Below are positions 50,966 through 58,926 of a stretch of DNA of 64,000 nucleotides, piece by piece (the first letter of the stretch is position 1; each line of letters starts with the position of its first letter). The notes under the pieces were generated by a model that ran no database searches, was not told the DNA's origin, and was given only the letters and a program-made list of their open reading frames with translations. The position numbers were made by a program, and so were the translations under genes. The stretch comes from JABCYV01 sp963696025 (lineage in GTDB: Bacteria; Acidobacteriota; Terriglobia; Terriglobales; Acidobacteriaceae): assembly GCA_963696025.1 (NCBI GenBank), contig CAVOII010000004.1, forward strand, positions 248,001-312,000, given 5' to 3'.

Positions 50966-52154
50966 ATCTCCCCGTTTCCGAATTCCGCGACACTGCAACG
51001 ACGCCGTTTCCGCTCGATTCTGCCCACAACGCAGTGATGGGTCCGCCAAAATCCGCAGGCTGACTCATAGCGATGGGATCGCGGTCGGGGAGCTCAAATG
51101 CTCGTATGGTATCGCTACCAGCATCGCCGCTTTCAGTTGCGAGAACCTGCCAGCCTGATCCACAAGCGCTGTGTACGCCGGCGATATCGCTACCCCAATT
51201 CAACTTTCCTGCAGTCTGATCGGTAATGCCGTCGACCATTTGAATTGGACCATCCACGGAAGCCAGCAACCAGAGCGTGTACTTTTCCCGAGGCACAGCT
51301 GCAGCCGAGTAAAATGCCGGCACCGTTGTCTGTTTTCCTACGCCAGGAGCGAGCACACCAGTAAAGAAATTCCGTGCAGGGGTAAAAAACGCACTTAAGT
51401 TGTACTGATCAGTTCCGATTGGCCAGGGATCATCGCTCTCATAGCAAGTCATAGCCAGGGGCGCGCTGCTCGTGGTTCGGCAGAATACGCCGGGCAGGAA
51501 AACATCGAAGAGATAGTCTTTGCGCAAGACCAATCGTCCCCGCAGATCGCGAGGCCACGGCCGCGAGTGGACGATAGGGAGAGATTGTTCCGACTGCCGG
51601 TGGCCATCCTGGCTCCGGTAAACCGTGATCCCATTCGAATCGAGAATGAGCAGATGCGCGGGCGTTCCGTCGAGCATCGCGGCATCCAGAATGCGATCGG
51701 CCTGCGACCAGAGCAAAGTCTTGCGTACCGCCATTGGCGCCACTTCATGCCCAGTGGACGGGGTATCTGGACGTGCGAATGAAATCATCACCACTGAAGA
51801 CTCATTCGGGCCTTGATGAATCTCCGCAATCCAAACGTAATCTTGCAGGTCCTCGGAAAGGAAAACTTGCACAGTGGCCGCCGCCTGTTCGGCGTTCACG
51901 AAGCGAAGACCCAAGGTGGCCAGCTGGAGAAGCAAGCCTCGTCGAATTTCGTCTGCATCCGTCCGCCGGAGGGAAGAGTGGTTTTTGAAGTCCAGAGCCA
52001 CAGTGCCAGGGCCGGTGACCGCTGCAATCTTTGCGGCCAGTTGCTGCTCCGGTCCCGTCCAATTGTCAGCCCATCCCACGGCCGGGTGGAAGAACAAAAA
52101 AGCAATGAGCAGAGACGATGCGACGCGCTGAAAGTGTGACGGCGAAATAGACAT
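50928..52154 (-). CDS. Uncharacterised exported protein, first gene of the sensor-kinase operon
   Basis: 408 residues from ATG 52154; a longer frame to 52202 is possible but would cover the -10 element TATAAT (minus strand, 52175-52170). Signal peptide SLLIAFLFFHPAVGWAD. The N-terminal third (AAKIAAVTGPGTVALDFKNH, RRGLLLQLATLGLRF) looks like a small alpha/beta domain. The remainder reads as beta-propeller-like repeats around GITVYRSQDGHRQSEQSLP, RPWPRDLRGRLVLRKDY and GPITALWAESSGNGVVAVSR. I do not recognise the family. It is coupled to the solute-binding protein and histidine kinase, so it may be part of an envelope signal-sensing complex (inference). Confidence 0.7.
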   Translation of the reverse strand: MSISPSHFQRVASSLLIAFLFFHPAVGWADNWTGPEQQLAAKIAAVTGPGTVALDFKNHSSLRRTDADEIRRGLLLQLATLGLRFVNAEQAAATVQVFLSEDLQDYVWIAEIHQGPNESSVVMISFARPDTPSTGHEVAPMAVRKTLLWSQADRILDAAMLDGTPAHLLILDSNGITVYRSQDGHRQSEQSLPIVHSRPWPRDLRGRLVLRKDYLFDVFLPGVFCRTTSSAPLAMTCYESDDPWPIGTDQYNLSAFFTPARNFFTGVLAPGVGKQTTVPAFYSAAAVPREKYTLWLLASVDGPIQMVDGITDQTAGKLNWGSDIAGVHSACGSGWQVLATESGDAGSDTIRAFELPDRDPIAMSQPADFGGPITALWAESSGNGVVAVSRNSETGRYEAFRLTIACSH

Positions 52155-52358
52155 GCCGAGGATTGGGAGATTATAAACCGCATTATGAGTAGCTTCTGGC
52201 ATGACGCTCTGTACTGGTTGGAGTCATCCTTGGATCGGGTCCGAAGTGCGACTGTAGCCCGTAAGACTGTTGACACCGCAACCTAAGAAAATCTTCAGTT
52301 CCCCACAAACTGCTCGCTGGGCCAATTCCGGAGCACAACTCTAAGCCCCAATCCCCAT

Positions 52359-53687
52359 CTATTTCTGGGCCGGTTCTTCTGATTCCTCCACCCGGCTGGC
52401 ATGATTCGAGACGTTCATACTGCGCAACACGTCATTAGCGAAGAAGAACTTCCCGTCGGCCGGCACCATCATGATCTGGAGCTTGTCCGAGAGTCGTTCT
52501 GCGACGATCTTATTAATCAGAAGCGGATTCTGCTTCAGCATGGCGCCTTCGCTCTGCATGCGCTCAGCATCGGCAGCCGCGGTCACCCGAATACGATTGG
52601 CCTCGGCGTCAGCCAGCAACTTGCGACGTTCCATCTCCGCCTTGCTATCAATTACCTTCGCCTCTGCCAGCGCTTCCGCATTCTTAACCGTGGCCTCCTT
52701 GCGCGCTTCGGCCTCAAGCTTAGACTGCTGAATCTGCTTCTCTTTCAGAGGCAAGGTGTATTGCATAGCATCGGCTTCACCCTTGGCCTGCAGGACGCGT
52801 ACTCGGGCTTGGCCCTCGGCTTGCTTAATTTGCTGAGCTTTGATGGCTTCCGCTTCCAGTTCCGAGAGCCTGACCTGTTTCTGTTGGATCTCGGTTTGCA
52901 CGCCCATCTGATCGTTCTCCTGCTCCTTCAGAAGGAGGCTCTCCAAACCTTTGGCGTATTCGGGCGGAAGTTGGATGTCGCGCAGCATGACCTCTTTTAC
53001 TACGATTCCATCGGCCGACAGTTTCTGCGTGATGATGTCGGCGGCGCGTTTACGGATTTCCTCTCGCCGGGCGGCGAAGATGTCCCGAACCGTGTAATTG
53101 GGCACGAGTTCCCGCCAAACGCTGGCCACCACCGGTGGCACGATTTCTTTCTCGACGGGTAACGGCAGATTGCTCTGGATGTATTCCACGCGTTTGGGGT
53201 CGAGTCGATAGCGGACCGTAATCGCCAATCCTACCGTGAGCCCTTCCTTGGCCTGAACTTTCAGCGGCTCAGATTTCGCGCCGGTGCTGGAAGGCGTCCT
53301 CGCGTTTTCTTCCAGCGCGCCGGTGGTGAACAACTGGTCACGGGTGTCGAACAGCGCAACCGTTTCGGCCAGCGGAGTTACAAAATGTGCCCCGGGGTAG
53401 AGCGTCCCCGGCAAGGTCCCACTGGTCTGGCTGACCCGAACCCCGGCCATTCCGCTGGGGACCACCGCAATTCCCAGCGCCAGCAGTATCGGCCCCCAGG
53501 CCAGCATAGCCAGCGCTAGAGCACCCCGCCAGCGGACGTGAGGAACTGCAGGCAGAGGTCCAGCTCCGGCGGTCGCCAGAGCTTGGCGATACTTCATTTC
53601 AAGGTAGAGGTCATAAGCGAGAATGCCCGCGGCCGCCGCGATCATCCCGATGCCGCCCCACATGAGTAAATACTTCAGAAACAACAT
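52359..53687 (-). CDS. SPFH/Band 7 (prohibitin-like) membrane protein
   Basis: 442 residues. Two N-terminal membrane segments (residues ~8-26 and ~57-77). The SPFH domain, ~80-270, has VPSGMAGVRVSQTSGTLPG, YPGAHFVTPLAETVALFDTR, AKEGLTVGLAITVRYRLDP, and FAARREEIRKRAADIITQKL. A long Ala/Glu/Lys coiled coil at ~270-400 (AEAIKAQQIKQAEGQARVR, ADAEANRIRVTAAADAERM) is followed by a short tail. Such proteins oligomerise on the inner membrane and scaffold proteases or microdomains. An 18-base gap separates it from a 50-residue membrane protein gene upstream, with which it is probably co-transcribed. Confidence 0.93.
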   Translation of the reverse strand: MLFLKYLLMWGGIGMIAAAAGILAYDLYLEMKYRQALATAGAGPLPAVPHVRWRGALALAMLAWGPILLALGIAVVPSGMAGVRVSQTSGTLPGTLYPGAHFVTPLAETVALFDTRDQLFTTGALEENARTPSSTGAKSEPLKVQAKEGLTVGLAITVRYRLDPKRVEYIQSNLPLPVEKEIVPPVVASVWRELVPNYTVRDIFAARREEIRKRAADIITQKLSADGIVVKEVMLRDIQLPPEYAKGLESLLLKEQENDQMGVQTEIQQKQVRLSELEAEAIKAQQIKQAEGQARVRVLQAKGEADAMQYTLPLKEKQIQQSKLEAEARKEATVKNAEALAEAKVIDSKAEMERRKLLADAEANRIRVTAAADAERMQSEGAMLKQNPLLINKIVAERLSDKLQIMMVPADGKFFFANDVLRSMNVSNHASRVEESEEPAQK

Positions 53688-53705
53688 AGCTTTTTCCTTT
53701 CCGCC

Positions 53706-53858
53706 TTAGCGTTCCTGCCCAGACTTCACATGTACCGCTTGCTGCGCGAACAACACGCGGAACACTTTGCCGAAAATCAGTTCCTCCACCAGAAGTGCAA
53801 CTATGAGAGAGAGTGCCATTCCCGCCATGGCTGCCATTGCCGTGATTGCGAGTTGCAT
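53706..53858 (-). CDS. Small membrane protein (50 residues) preceding the SPFH gene
   Basis: ATG 53858, TAA 53708-53706. A strong ribosome site AGGGGG lies about six bases upstream. The product has one hydrophobic segment, AMAAMAGMALSLIVALLVEE (residues ~7-26), followed by an amphipathic stretch LIFGKVFRVLFAQQ and a polar tail; a single-span inner-membrane protein is likely. It is 18 bases upstream of the SPFH gene on the same strand. I do not recognise the family. The combination of ribosome site, membrane pattern and tight spacing supports a real gene; a partner or regulator of the SPFH oligomer is a reasonable hypothesis. Confidence 0.65.
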   Translation of the reverse strand: MQLAITAMAAMAGMALSLIVALLVEELIFGKVFRVLFAQQAVHVKSGQER

Positions 53859-53999
53859 TGTGCCCCCTTTGCCGCCGGGTTTGTCTCAGGTCCCAAACGC
53901 CAACCCAGATGGCATGCTGCTAGCCAAGGAACATCCTGATGAATCTCAAGGAGTTATGTGGTAGAAGGCAGCTCGATAGAGTGTTCGATTATGGACAGC

Positions 54000-54031
54000 G
54001 TGTCAGGGGTGACACACCCTCACTCGGGTGT
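54000..54031. promoter_or_regulatory. Adjacent inverted repeats between the SPFH unit and the flavoprotein gene
   Basis: GTGTCA (54000-54005), GGGG, TGACAC (54010-54015) is a perfect 6-bp palindrome. Overlapping it, ACACCC (54014-54019) and GGGTGT (54026-54031) form a second inverted repeat. They lie in the 285-base divergent region; a -10-like TAAAAT is at 54092-54097. Candidate operators for the MerA-like gene at 54144. Confidence 0.45.
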
Positions 54032-54143
54032 CCAACTGCGTATGTTCGTTTACAACGGTTCTTCATCTGCACTATCTGGCGGCCGACCTCGTAAAATCAA
54101 TGCAAACCAAGAATGAGGCTGTCACTCAGAAAGGAAAAGCTGC

Positions 54144-55619
54144 ATGAACAGCAACGAGAACTCTCCATCCGACCCCCTAGTTAGGAAGACGCAGCCCGAA
54201 GAATTCGACGTGGTGATGCTCGGTGGCGGCACCGGGTCGACAATCGCCGCGTGGACATTTGCTGGAGAAGGAAAGCGCGTGGCGGTCATCGATCGCAAGT
54301 ACGTCGGTGGATCGTGCCCGAACATCGCCTGCCTGCCAAGTAAGAACATCATTCACGGTGCGAAGGTGGCGTCGTACTTTCGCCGAGGTGCGGAGTTCGG
54401 CATCACTCACGACGGCTTCACAATCAATATGTCGGGTGTCCGTGATCGCAAGCGCAAGATGGTATCCGGCTTGAACGAGATGTATCTGGAAATTTACAGG
54501 AACACTGGAGCGGAGTTCATTTTCGGGACCGGACGGTTCATAGCTCCGAGAACGCTGGACGTCACTCTTCCGGATGGGACCACGCGTCAATTGCGCGGCA
54601 CGAATGTGATCGTCAGCACCGGCACGCGTGCTGCGATAGAGCCAATTCCTGGCCTGGCCGAGGCACAGCCACTCACCCACATTGAGGCGCTCGAACTAGA
54701 TGTGGTCCCCGAACACCTCCTTGTGATCGGCGGGGGCTATGTTGGAATAGAACTATCACAGGCGATCCGGCGATTCGGCAGCAAAGTATCGGTGATCGAT
54801 CGCAATCAGCGGTTGATGTCTAGAGAGGACGAAGACGTATCTGGTGCCCTTCGCAACCTTCTTGAGGATGAGGGCATCGATATTCTTCTGAATGCAAGGG
54901 TCAGCCGGGTGTTGGGAAAATCGGGAGACTCCGTGAGCATCGGCGTCGAGCAAAACGGAACTGAGAAGGTACTGGAGGGCAGTCATGTGCTGGTCGCCGC
55001 AGGCCGCACTCCGAATACAGAGGGACTTGGCTTGGAGTTGGCCGGTGTTGAGCTGACCAACCGTGGATACGTCAAAGTCAACAATCGACTTCAGACGACC
55101 GCGCCTGGCGTTTGGGCGATCGGCGAGGTAGCAGGCAGCCCGCAGTTCACCCACATCAGCATTGACGATTTCCGGGTGGTGCATGACAACCTGAATGGTA
55201 TTAAGCACGCGACCACGGGCAGGCAAGTTCCATTCTGCCTGTTCACGGACCCGGAATTTGCCCGCATCGGCCTAAGTGAGAGCGAAGCTAGAACGCAAGG
55301 CATCGGGTACCGTTTGTTCAAGGTCCCAATGGAAGCAGTATTGCGTGCGCGCAGTCTCTCTGAAACGCGAGGATTTCTGAAGGCGCTTGTGGCAGCTGAC
55401 GGCGATCGCATACTCGGCTTCACGGTTTTCGGAGTCAGCGCGGGGGAGATTATGTCCGCCGTCCAGATTGCGATGATTGCAGGATTGCCATATACCGCGC
55501 TGCGCGATGCTGTCCTGACTCACCCGACGTTGGTGGAGGGCCTTATACCGTTGTTCTCGTCCGTGGCATCGGTGCAAAATGCGTCCGAAACAGGGCCAGC
55601 CAAGCTCTCCGCCGCATAA
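54144..55619 (+). CDS. Class I pyridine nucleotide-disulfide oxidoreductase (MerA/dihydrolipoyl dehydrogenase-like)
   Basis: 491 residues. FAD site FDVVMLGGGTGSTIAAWTFAG, redox-active pair GGSCPNIACLPSKN (C-x4-C, class I), NAD(P) site HLLVIGGGYVGIELSQAI, second FAD contact GVWAIGEVAGSPQFTH, and the C-terminal interface with catalytic His in LTHPTLVEGL. There is no N-terminal heavy-metal-binding domain and no C-terminal Cys pair as in true mercuric reductases, so mercury reduction is not supported. In place of the usual GG before Ala near the flavin it reads GGGTGSTIAAW. Reaction: NAD(P)H-dependent disulfide or electrophile reduction; substrate unknown. It may be co-transcribed with the SDR gene that follows 107 bases later. 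Confidence 0.85.
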   Translation: MNSNENSPSDPLVRKTQPEEFDVVMLGGGTGSTIAAWTFAGEGKRVAVIDRKYVGGSCPNIACLPSKNIIHGAKVASYFRRGAEFGITHDGFTINMSGVRDRKRKMVSGLNEMYLEIYRNTGAEFIFGTGRFIAPRTLDVTLPDGTTRQLRGTNVIVSTGTRAAIEPIPGLAEAQPLTHIEALELDVVPEHLLVIGGGYVGIELSQAIRRFGSKVSVIDRNQRLMSREDEDVSGALRNLLEDEGIDILLNARVSRVLGKSGDSVSIGVEQNGTEKVLEGSHVLVAAGRTPNTEGLGLELAGVELTNRGYVKVNNRLQTTAPGVWAIGEVAGSPQFTHISIDDFRVVHDNLNGIKHATTGRQVPFCLFTDPEFARIGLSESEARTQGIGYRLFKVPMEAVLRARSLSETRGFLKALVAADGDRILGFTVFGVSAGEIMSAVQIAMIAGLPYTALRDAVLTHPTLVEGLIPLFSSVASVQNASETGPAKLSAA

Positions 55620-55726
55620 GTAGAGCGGTACAAGCGGCAAAGGAGTTAGAACCGAATTTCGCAAAGTCTCGCCAGGAGTAACGAACGGCGAAACCTAACC
55701 TCCACATGTGGAATAGGAAAATGCAA

Positions 55727-56470
55727 ATGACCACCAATAGGATGACGGCACTGATCACAGGAGCAACGAGCGGTATTGGTCGGGCTACTGCGAATAAACT
55801 AGCCCAGCTTGGCATCCACGTTTTGGTTGTAGGCCGCAATGCTGAACGCGGTAACAAGACGGTTGACGAAATCCGCGGGTCAGGAGGGAAAGCGGACTTT
55901 ATCTCATCCGACCTTCGCGACGCGTCGAGTGCACGCGAAGTGGCGAAAAGAGCTATCGAACTCGGAAACGGGCATGTCGATATTCTGATCAACAATGCGG
56001 GGATCTACCCCTTCGGCCCGACGCATGAAATGACAGAAGAACTGTTTGACTCCGTGTTTTCGCTCAATGTGAAGGCGCCGTACTTCCTGGTCGCGGAACT
56101 TGCTCCGCTGATGGCGAAAAGAGGTAATGGGGCAATCGTCAATCTATCAACCATGGTCGCCGACTATGGCGCCCCTGGGATGAGCCTCTATGGATCGAGT
56201 AAAGCCGCTATCAATCTGCTAACTAAAACATGGGCGGCTGAATACGGCCCGAAAGGTGTCCGCGTCAATGCGGTGAGCCCCGGACCTACGCGCACGGAAG
56301 GCACAGACTCAATGGGCGAAGGTCTCGAACAATTAGCGGCACAGGCGCCAGCGGGCCGCCCTGCTACAGCGGACGAGATTGCGGAAGCAATTGTCTTCCT
56401 GGCGACCGAACGTTCCAGTTTCATTTACGGCGCAAAACTCGCCGTTGACGGTGGGCGCACAGCCATTTGA
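55727..56470 (+). CDS. Short-chain dehydrogenase/reductase
   Basis: 247 residues from ATG 55727, chosen because AGGA is eight bases upstream; in-frame ATGs at 55706 and 55721 exist. Classical SDR: cofactor loop TGATSGIGRATANKL, NNAGIYPFGPT, catalytic Ser in VNLSTMVADYGAPG, active site YGSSKAAINLLTK (Tyr-x3-Lys) and the VNAVSPGPTRTEGT loop. It ends FIYGAKLAVDGGRTAI. VVGRNAER after the second strand (Arg) suggests NADPH preference. Cytosolic oxidoreductase of unknown substrate. The gene lies between the MerA-like flavoprotein and DUF2252. Confidence 0.93.
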   Translation: MTTNRMTALITGATSGIGRATANKLAQLGIHVLVVGRNAERGNKTVDEIRGSGGKADFISSDLRDASSAREVAKRAIELGNGHVDILINNAGIYPFGPTHEMTEELFDSVFSLNVKAPYFLVAELAPLMAKRGNGAIVNLSTMVADYGAPGMSLYGSSKAAINLLTKTWAAEYGPKGVRVNAVSPGPTRTEGTDSMGEGLEQLAAQAPAGRPATADEIAEAIVFLATERSSFIYGAKLAVDGGRTAI

Positions 56471-56539
56471 AAAGTTGCTGGCATTTTCGCGCCGACTCAC
56501 AGGCCATTCGGAAACAGTCCGCATTTTAAGTGAGCTAGG

Positions 56540-56568
56540 TTGACATCTCGTCATCGCGGTTCTATCGT
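56540..56568 (+). promoter_or_regulatory. Promoter of the DUF2252 gene
   Basis: -35 TTGACA (56540-56545), 17-base spacer, -10 TATCGT (56563-56568). The predicted start, about 56575, leaves a leader of about nine bases before ATG 56584, with no ribosome site; a near-leaderless message. Confidence 0.55.
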
Positions 56569-56583
56569 TCCGCACCGGACAAT

Positions 56584-57669
56584 ATGAATATTGTGAAAGC
56601 AACCCGGCGATTCGAGGACTGGCTGGGCCAGTACCTCACTCTGGTGCAGCCCGACCTTCGCCTAAAGCATCAGCGGATGGCGGAAGCGGCATTTCCTTTT
56701 CTGCGAGCGACTTTCTATCGCTGGATGCAAGTTTGGCCGAAGGTATGTCCCGGCTTGGCGAAAGCCCCCAGGGTGCTGGCCGTGGGCGATCTCCATGTCG
56801 AAAACTTTGGCACCTGGAGAGACCTTGAAGGGCGACTGGTCTGGGGTGTGAACGACTTCGACGAAGCAGCCGTTCTTCCGTACACCATTGATTTGGTGCG
56901 TCTGGCCACCAGCGCCGTACTTGCCGCCGAGGAAGGGCACCTGGCGCGGAAGACAAAGGAAGGGTGCACCGCCATCCTGGACGGCTACAAAAAGTCGCTC
57001 GCAGAGCACGGGCGTCCGTTCGTGCTTGCAGAGCAAAACCAATGGCTGCGGGAAGCAGCAACCGGCGTACTACGCGATCCCGTGCATTTTTGGAAGAAGA
57101 TGGAAAACCTGCCCAAGGTGACTACTAACATTCCGCCCAGTGCTCGGGAAGCTCTCGAGCGACTTCTTCCAGAACAGGGCCTCTCTTATCGTACTGTGAA
57201 GCGGATCGCAGGCCTGGGAAGCCTGGGGCATATTCGCCTCGTCGCTATAGCTGAATGCAACGGCGGCAAGGTCGCGCGTGAAGCCAAAGCGATGAGGCCG
57301 TCCGCCGTCTATTGGGCGAGCGGACCTGCTGCCCCAGCCGAACTTTTGTATCACGTAATTATCAGCCGTGCGGTCCGCTGTCCCGATCCCTTCGTGCAGC
57401 TGCGCGGCCCCTGGCTTGTTCGTCGCCTCGCGCCGTATTGCACCCGGGTCGAGCTGGGTGTCCTGCCCACAAATCGCGACGAACTCCGTCTGCTCTTCAG
57501 CATGGGATGGGAAACGGCTAATATCCACCTGGGCAGCCCAAGCGTGACGAAGCAAATTCGCAGCCACCTCAGCACGCTAAAACCTAGCTGGCTATTGTCT
57601 GCTGCCCGTGATATGGCCAAGGCTGTCAGTGATGACTGGCGCGCTTGGAAAAGATCGGGGGAAGCTTAG
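56584..57669 (+). CDS. DUF2252 family protein
   Basis: 361 residues, shorter than the ~430-460 of many members. The diagnostic block is VLAVGDLHVENFGTWRD, then LVWGVNDFDEAAVLPYTIDLVRLATS, reminiscent of an aminoglycoside-phosphotransferase/kinase-like active site (HxxN and D-F-D). Other matching strings are RTVKRIAGLGSLGHIRLVAIAEC and the RLAPYCTRVELGVLP region. It is cytosolic. Function is not established; the kinase-like fold suggests phosphotransfer to a small molecule. It converges with the gene at 57666 with a four-base overlap. Confidence 0.88.
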   Translation: MNIVKATRRFEDWLGQYLTLVQPDLRLKHQRMAEAAFPFLRATFYRWMQVWPKVCPGLAKAPRVLAVGDLHVENFGTWRDLEGRLVWGVNDFDEAAVLPYTIDLVRLATSAVLAAEEGHLARKTKEGCTAILDGYKKSLAEHGRPFVLAEQNQWLREAATGVLRDPVHFWKKMENLPKVTTNIPPSAREALERLLPEQGLSYRTVKRIAGLGSLGHIRLVAIAECNGGKVAREAKAMRPSAVYWASGPAAPAELLYHVIISRAVRCPDPFVQLRGPWLVRRLAPYCTRVELGVLPTNRDELRLLFSMGWETANIHLGSPSVTKQIRSHLSTLKPSWLLSAARDMAKAVSDDWRAWKRSGEA

Positions 57670-58181
57670 GTCTCGGCCGACGAACCGTTCTTAGATTCCC
57701 TGGTGAACCCCATAGGATAATTCGTCCTCGGGTTCCGACTCCCCCTCCTTGCCAGCGGTCTCGCTCGCAAAGCTTCCAATAGGGCATCCAGAATAGTTCG
57801 TAAAGACTGGGGACTTTCGAACAGGACACGCTCCATGCTCTCGCGATGAACAGCCAACTCACCAATCAGGTGCACGCCTCTGGTGTCGACCTCCCCGGTC
57901 GCGTCCCGCGTGCCGCCAATCAGTCGCGCCGTTCCAACGCCGAAACCAGCTCGAGCAAAGGGATAGCCGAGGCTTCCGGTCGTCATCCAGTGAACCACTA
58001 ATTCCTCAACGGCGGCCGCACTACAGGCGCGCTGATTGCCCTCGTGCGCTGCCAGTCGTTCATTCCATTGTAAGACCTTCAGCTTGTCCTCCCAGCGGTT
58101 TTCGGCCACAAGGAACCAGCGCTCGGTGCCTAGTCTTTTTCCCCCGCATATGGCACACACGTTCATTTGAGATAGATCCAT
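57666..58181 (-). CDS. Uncharacterised protein with N-terminal CxxC
   Basis: 171 residues from ATG 58181 (GAGGGG upstream), with a second in-frame ATG at 58166. The N-terminus has CAICGGKRLGTERWFLV, half of a zinc-ribbon. RWEDKLKVLQWNERLAAHEG and a helical region follow, including SAAAVEELVVHWM and RTILDALLEALRARPLARR. I do not recognise the family. It is 13 bases downstream of another small Cys-motif gene on the same strand, and the two are probably co-transcribed. The opening WFLV...L.W...L A pattern and the neighbour's similar Cys motif hint that both bind nucleic acid or zinc; this is conjecture. Confidence 0.6.
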   Translation of the reverse strand: MDLSQMNVCAICGGKRLGTERWFLVAENRWEDKLKVLQWNERLAAHEGNQRACSAAAVEELVVHWMTTGSLGYPFARAGFGVGTARLIGGTRDATGEVDTRGVHLIGELAVHRESMERVLFESPQSLRTILDALLEALRARPLARRGSRNPRTNYPMGFTRESKNGSSAET

Positions 58182-58194
58182 ATGTTTCCCCTCG

Positions 58195-58518
58195 TTACTG
58201 GCTGTGCTGTCCAATATTCGACAATGGCCGCTGCGTTTCATCCGCAGGCCCTCGTTCGGCAGCCGGATTTCTCTTTGTCACGGACAGGGGGACCGTCAGC
58301 ATTCCGCATTCCTTCTCAAAAATCAGCGTGAGCGTCGATGAACACTGATCGCACAGCCAGTAGTGTTCGACGCGACGCCGGGTTCGAATTCGCCGGGCCG
58401 CTGCCAGCGGGCTGGTCGTCACCGCGGCGTAAGATCGCTGCTCTACCCGGAACAATTGCCCCTGGTTCAAGCGACGGAAGGGATTAGGGCAAATCGGATT
58501 CGCACATTTATCGAGCAT
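58195..58518 (-). CDS. Small zinc-ribbon-like protein
   Basis: 107 residues from ATG 58518, preceded by GGGAG. It contains CANPICPNPFRRLNQGQLF (C-x4-C) near the N-terminus and EHYWLCDQCSSTLTLIF (C-x2-C) about 50 residues later: a plausible four-Cys zinc ribbon. Between them is a basic stretch AARRIRTRRRVE. The C-terminal ~30 residues look disordered. It has no signal peptide. It lies upstream of, and in the same direction as, the CxxC protein at 57666-58181. I recognise the arrangement as a small hypothetical protein common in Acidobacteria-like genomes but cannot assign a function. Confidence 0.65.
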   Translation of the reverse strand: MLDKCANPICPNPFRRLNQGQLFRVEQRSYAAVTTSPLAAARRIRTRRRVEHYWLCDQCSSTLTLIFEKECGMLTVPLSVTKRNPAAERGPADETQRPLSNIGQHSQ

Positions 58519-58926
58519 GAGCACTCCCGGAAAGGTCGACTGCGGCTGCGGGATATCCGAAAGCAAGCGCACGCGAATGACCGAAAGCTATTCATGAGGA
58601 ATGGTGTGCAACTAGGTGGAAAAGCGTCCAATTGACGCTTGCGCCTTTGGAGATCCCCTGCCGACCTTTGGTCAGGAATGCCGACAGACCGTCATGGCCA
58701 CCACTTTTAAATGCGAAGTAGAACTCCGCGCCATAGAGTGTTCGTAGAGAAAGAGCCGCCAAGGGTCAAAGCAGAGCCGGTACACGATATTCGACCGGCC
58801 TCAGGCAGCGTAAGAATTGCCCGCAAGCCCCCGCTGGAGTAAGATTTGGCACAAGCGGGCCGCGAACTCTACGGCACGAAAGGCTTCGGTTCTAGCCCTC
58901 TGATTTTCTTCCCCGGGAAATCTGCT
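58519..58926. other. 408-base divergent intergenic region, no gene supported
   Basis: This stretch separates the small zinc-ribbon gene (minus) from the Ser/Thr kinase gene (plus). It must contain both promoters. I found no frame with a ribosome site and protein-like composition, no strong sigma-70 hexamer pair, and no clear hairpin with a U-tract. In-frame extension of the kinase to 58846 (TTG) is possible but lacks conserved sequence. Confidence 0.5.

Noticed and set aside
54144..55619. Mercuric reductase (merA)
   Set aside because: Class I redox pair is present, but the C-terminal Cys pair and N-terminal metal-binding domain are missing and no mer genes are nearby.
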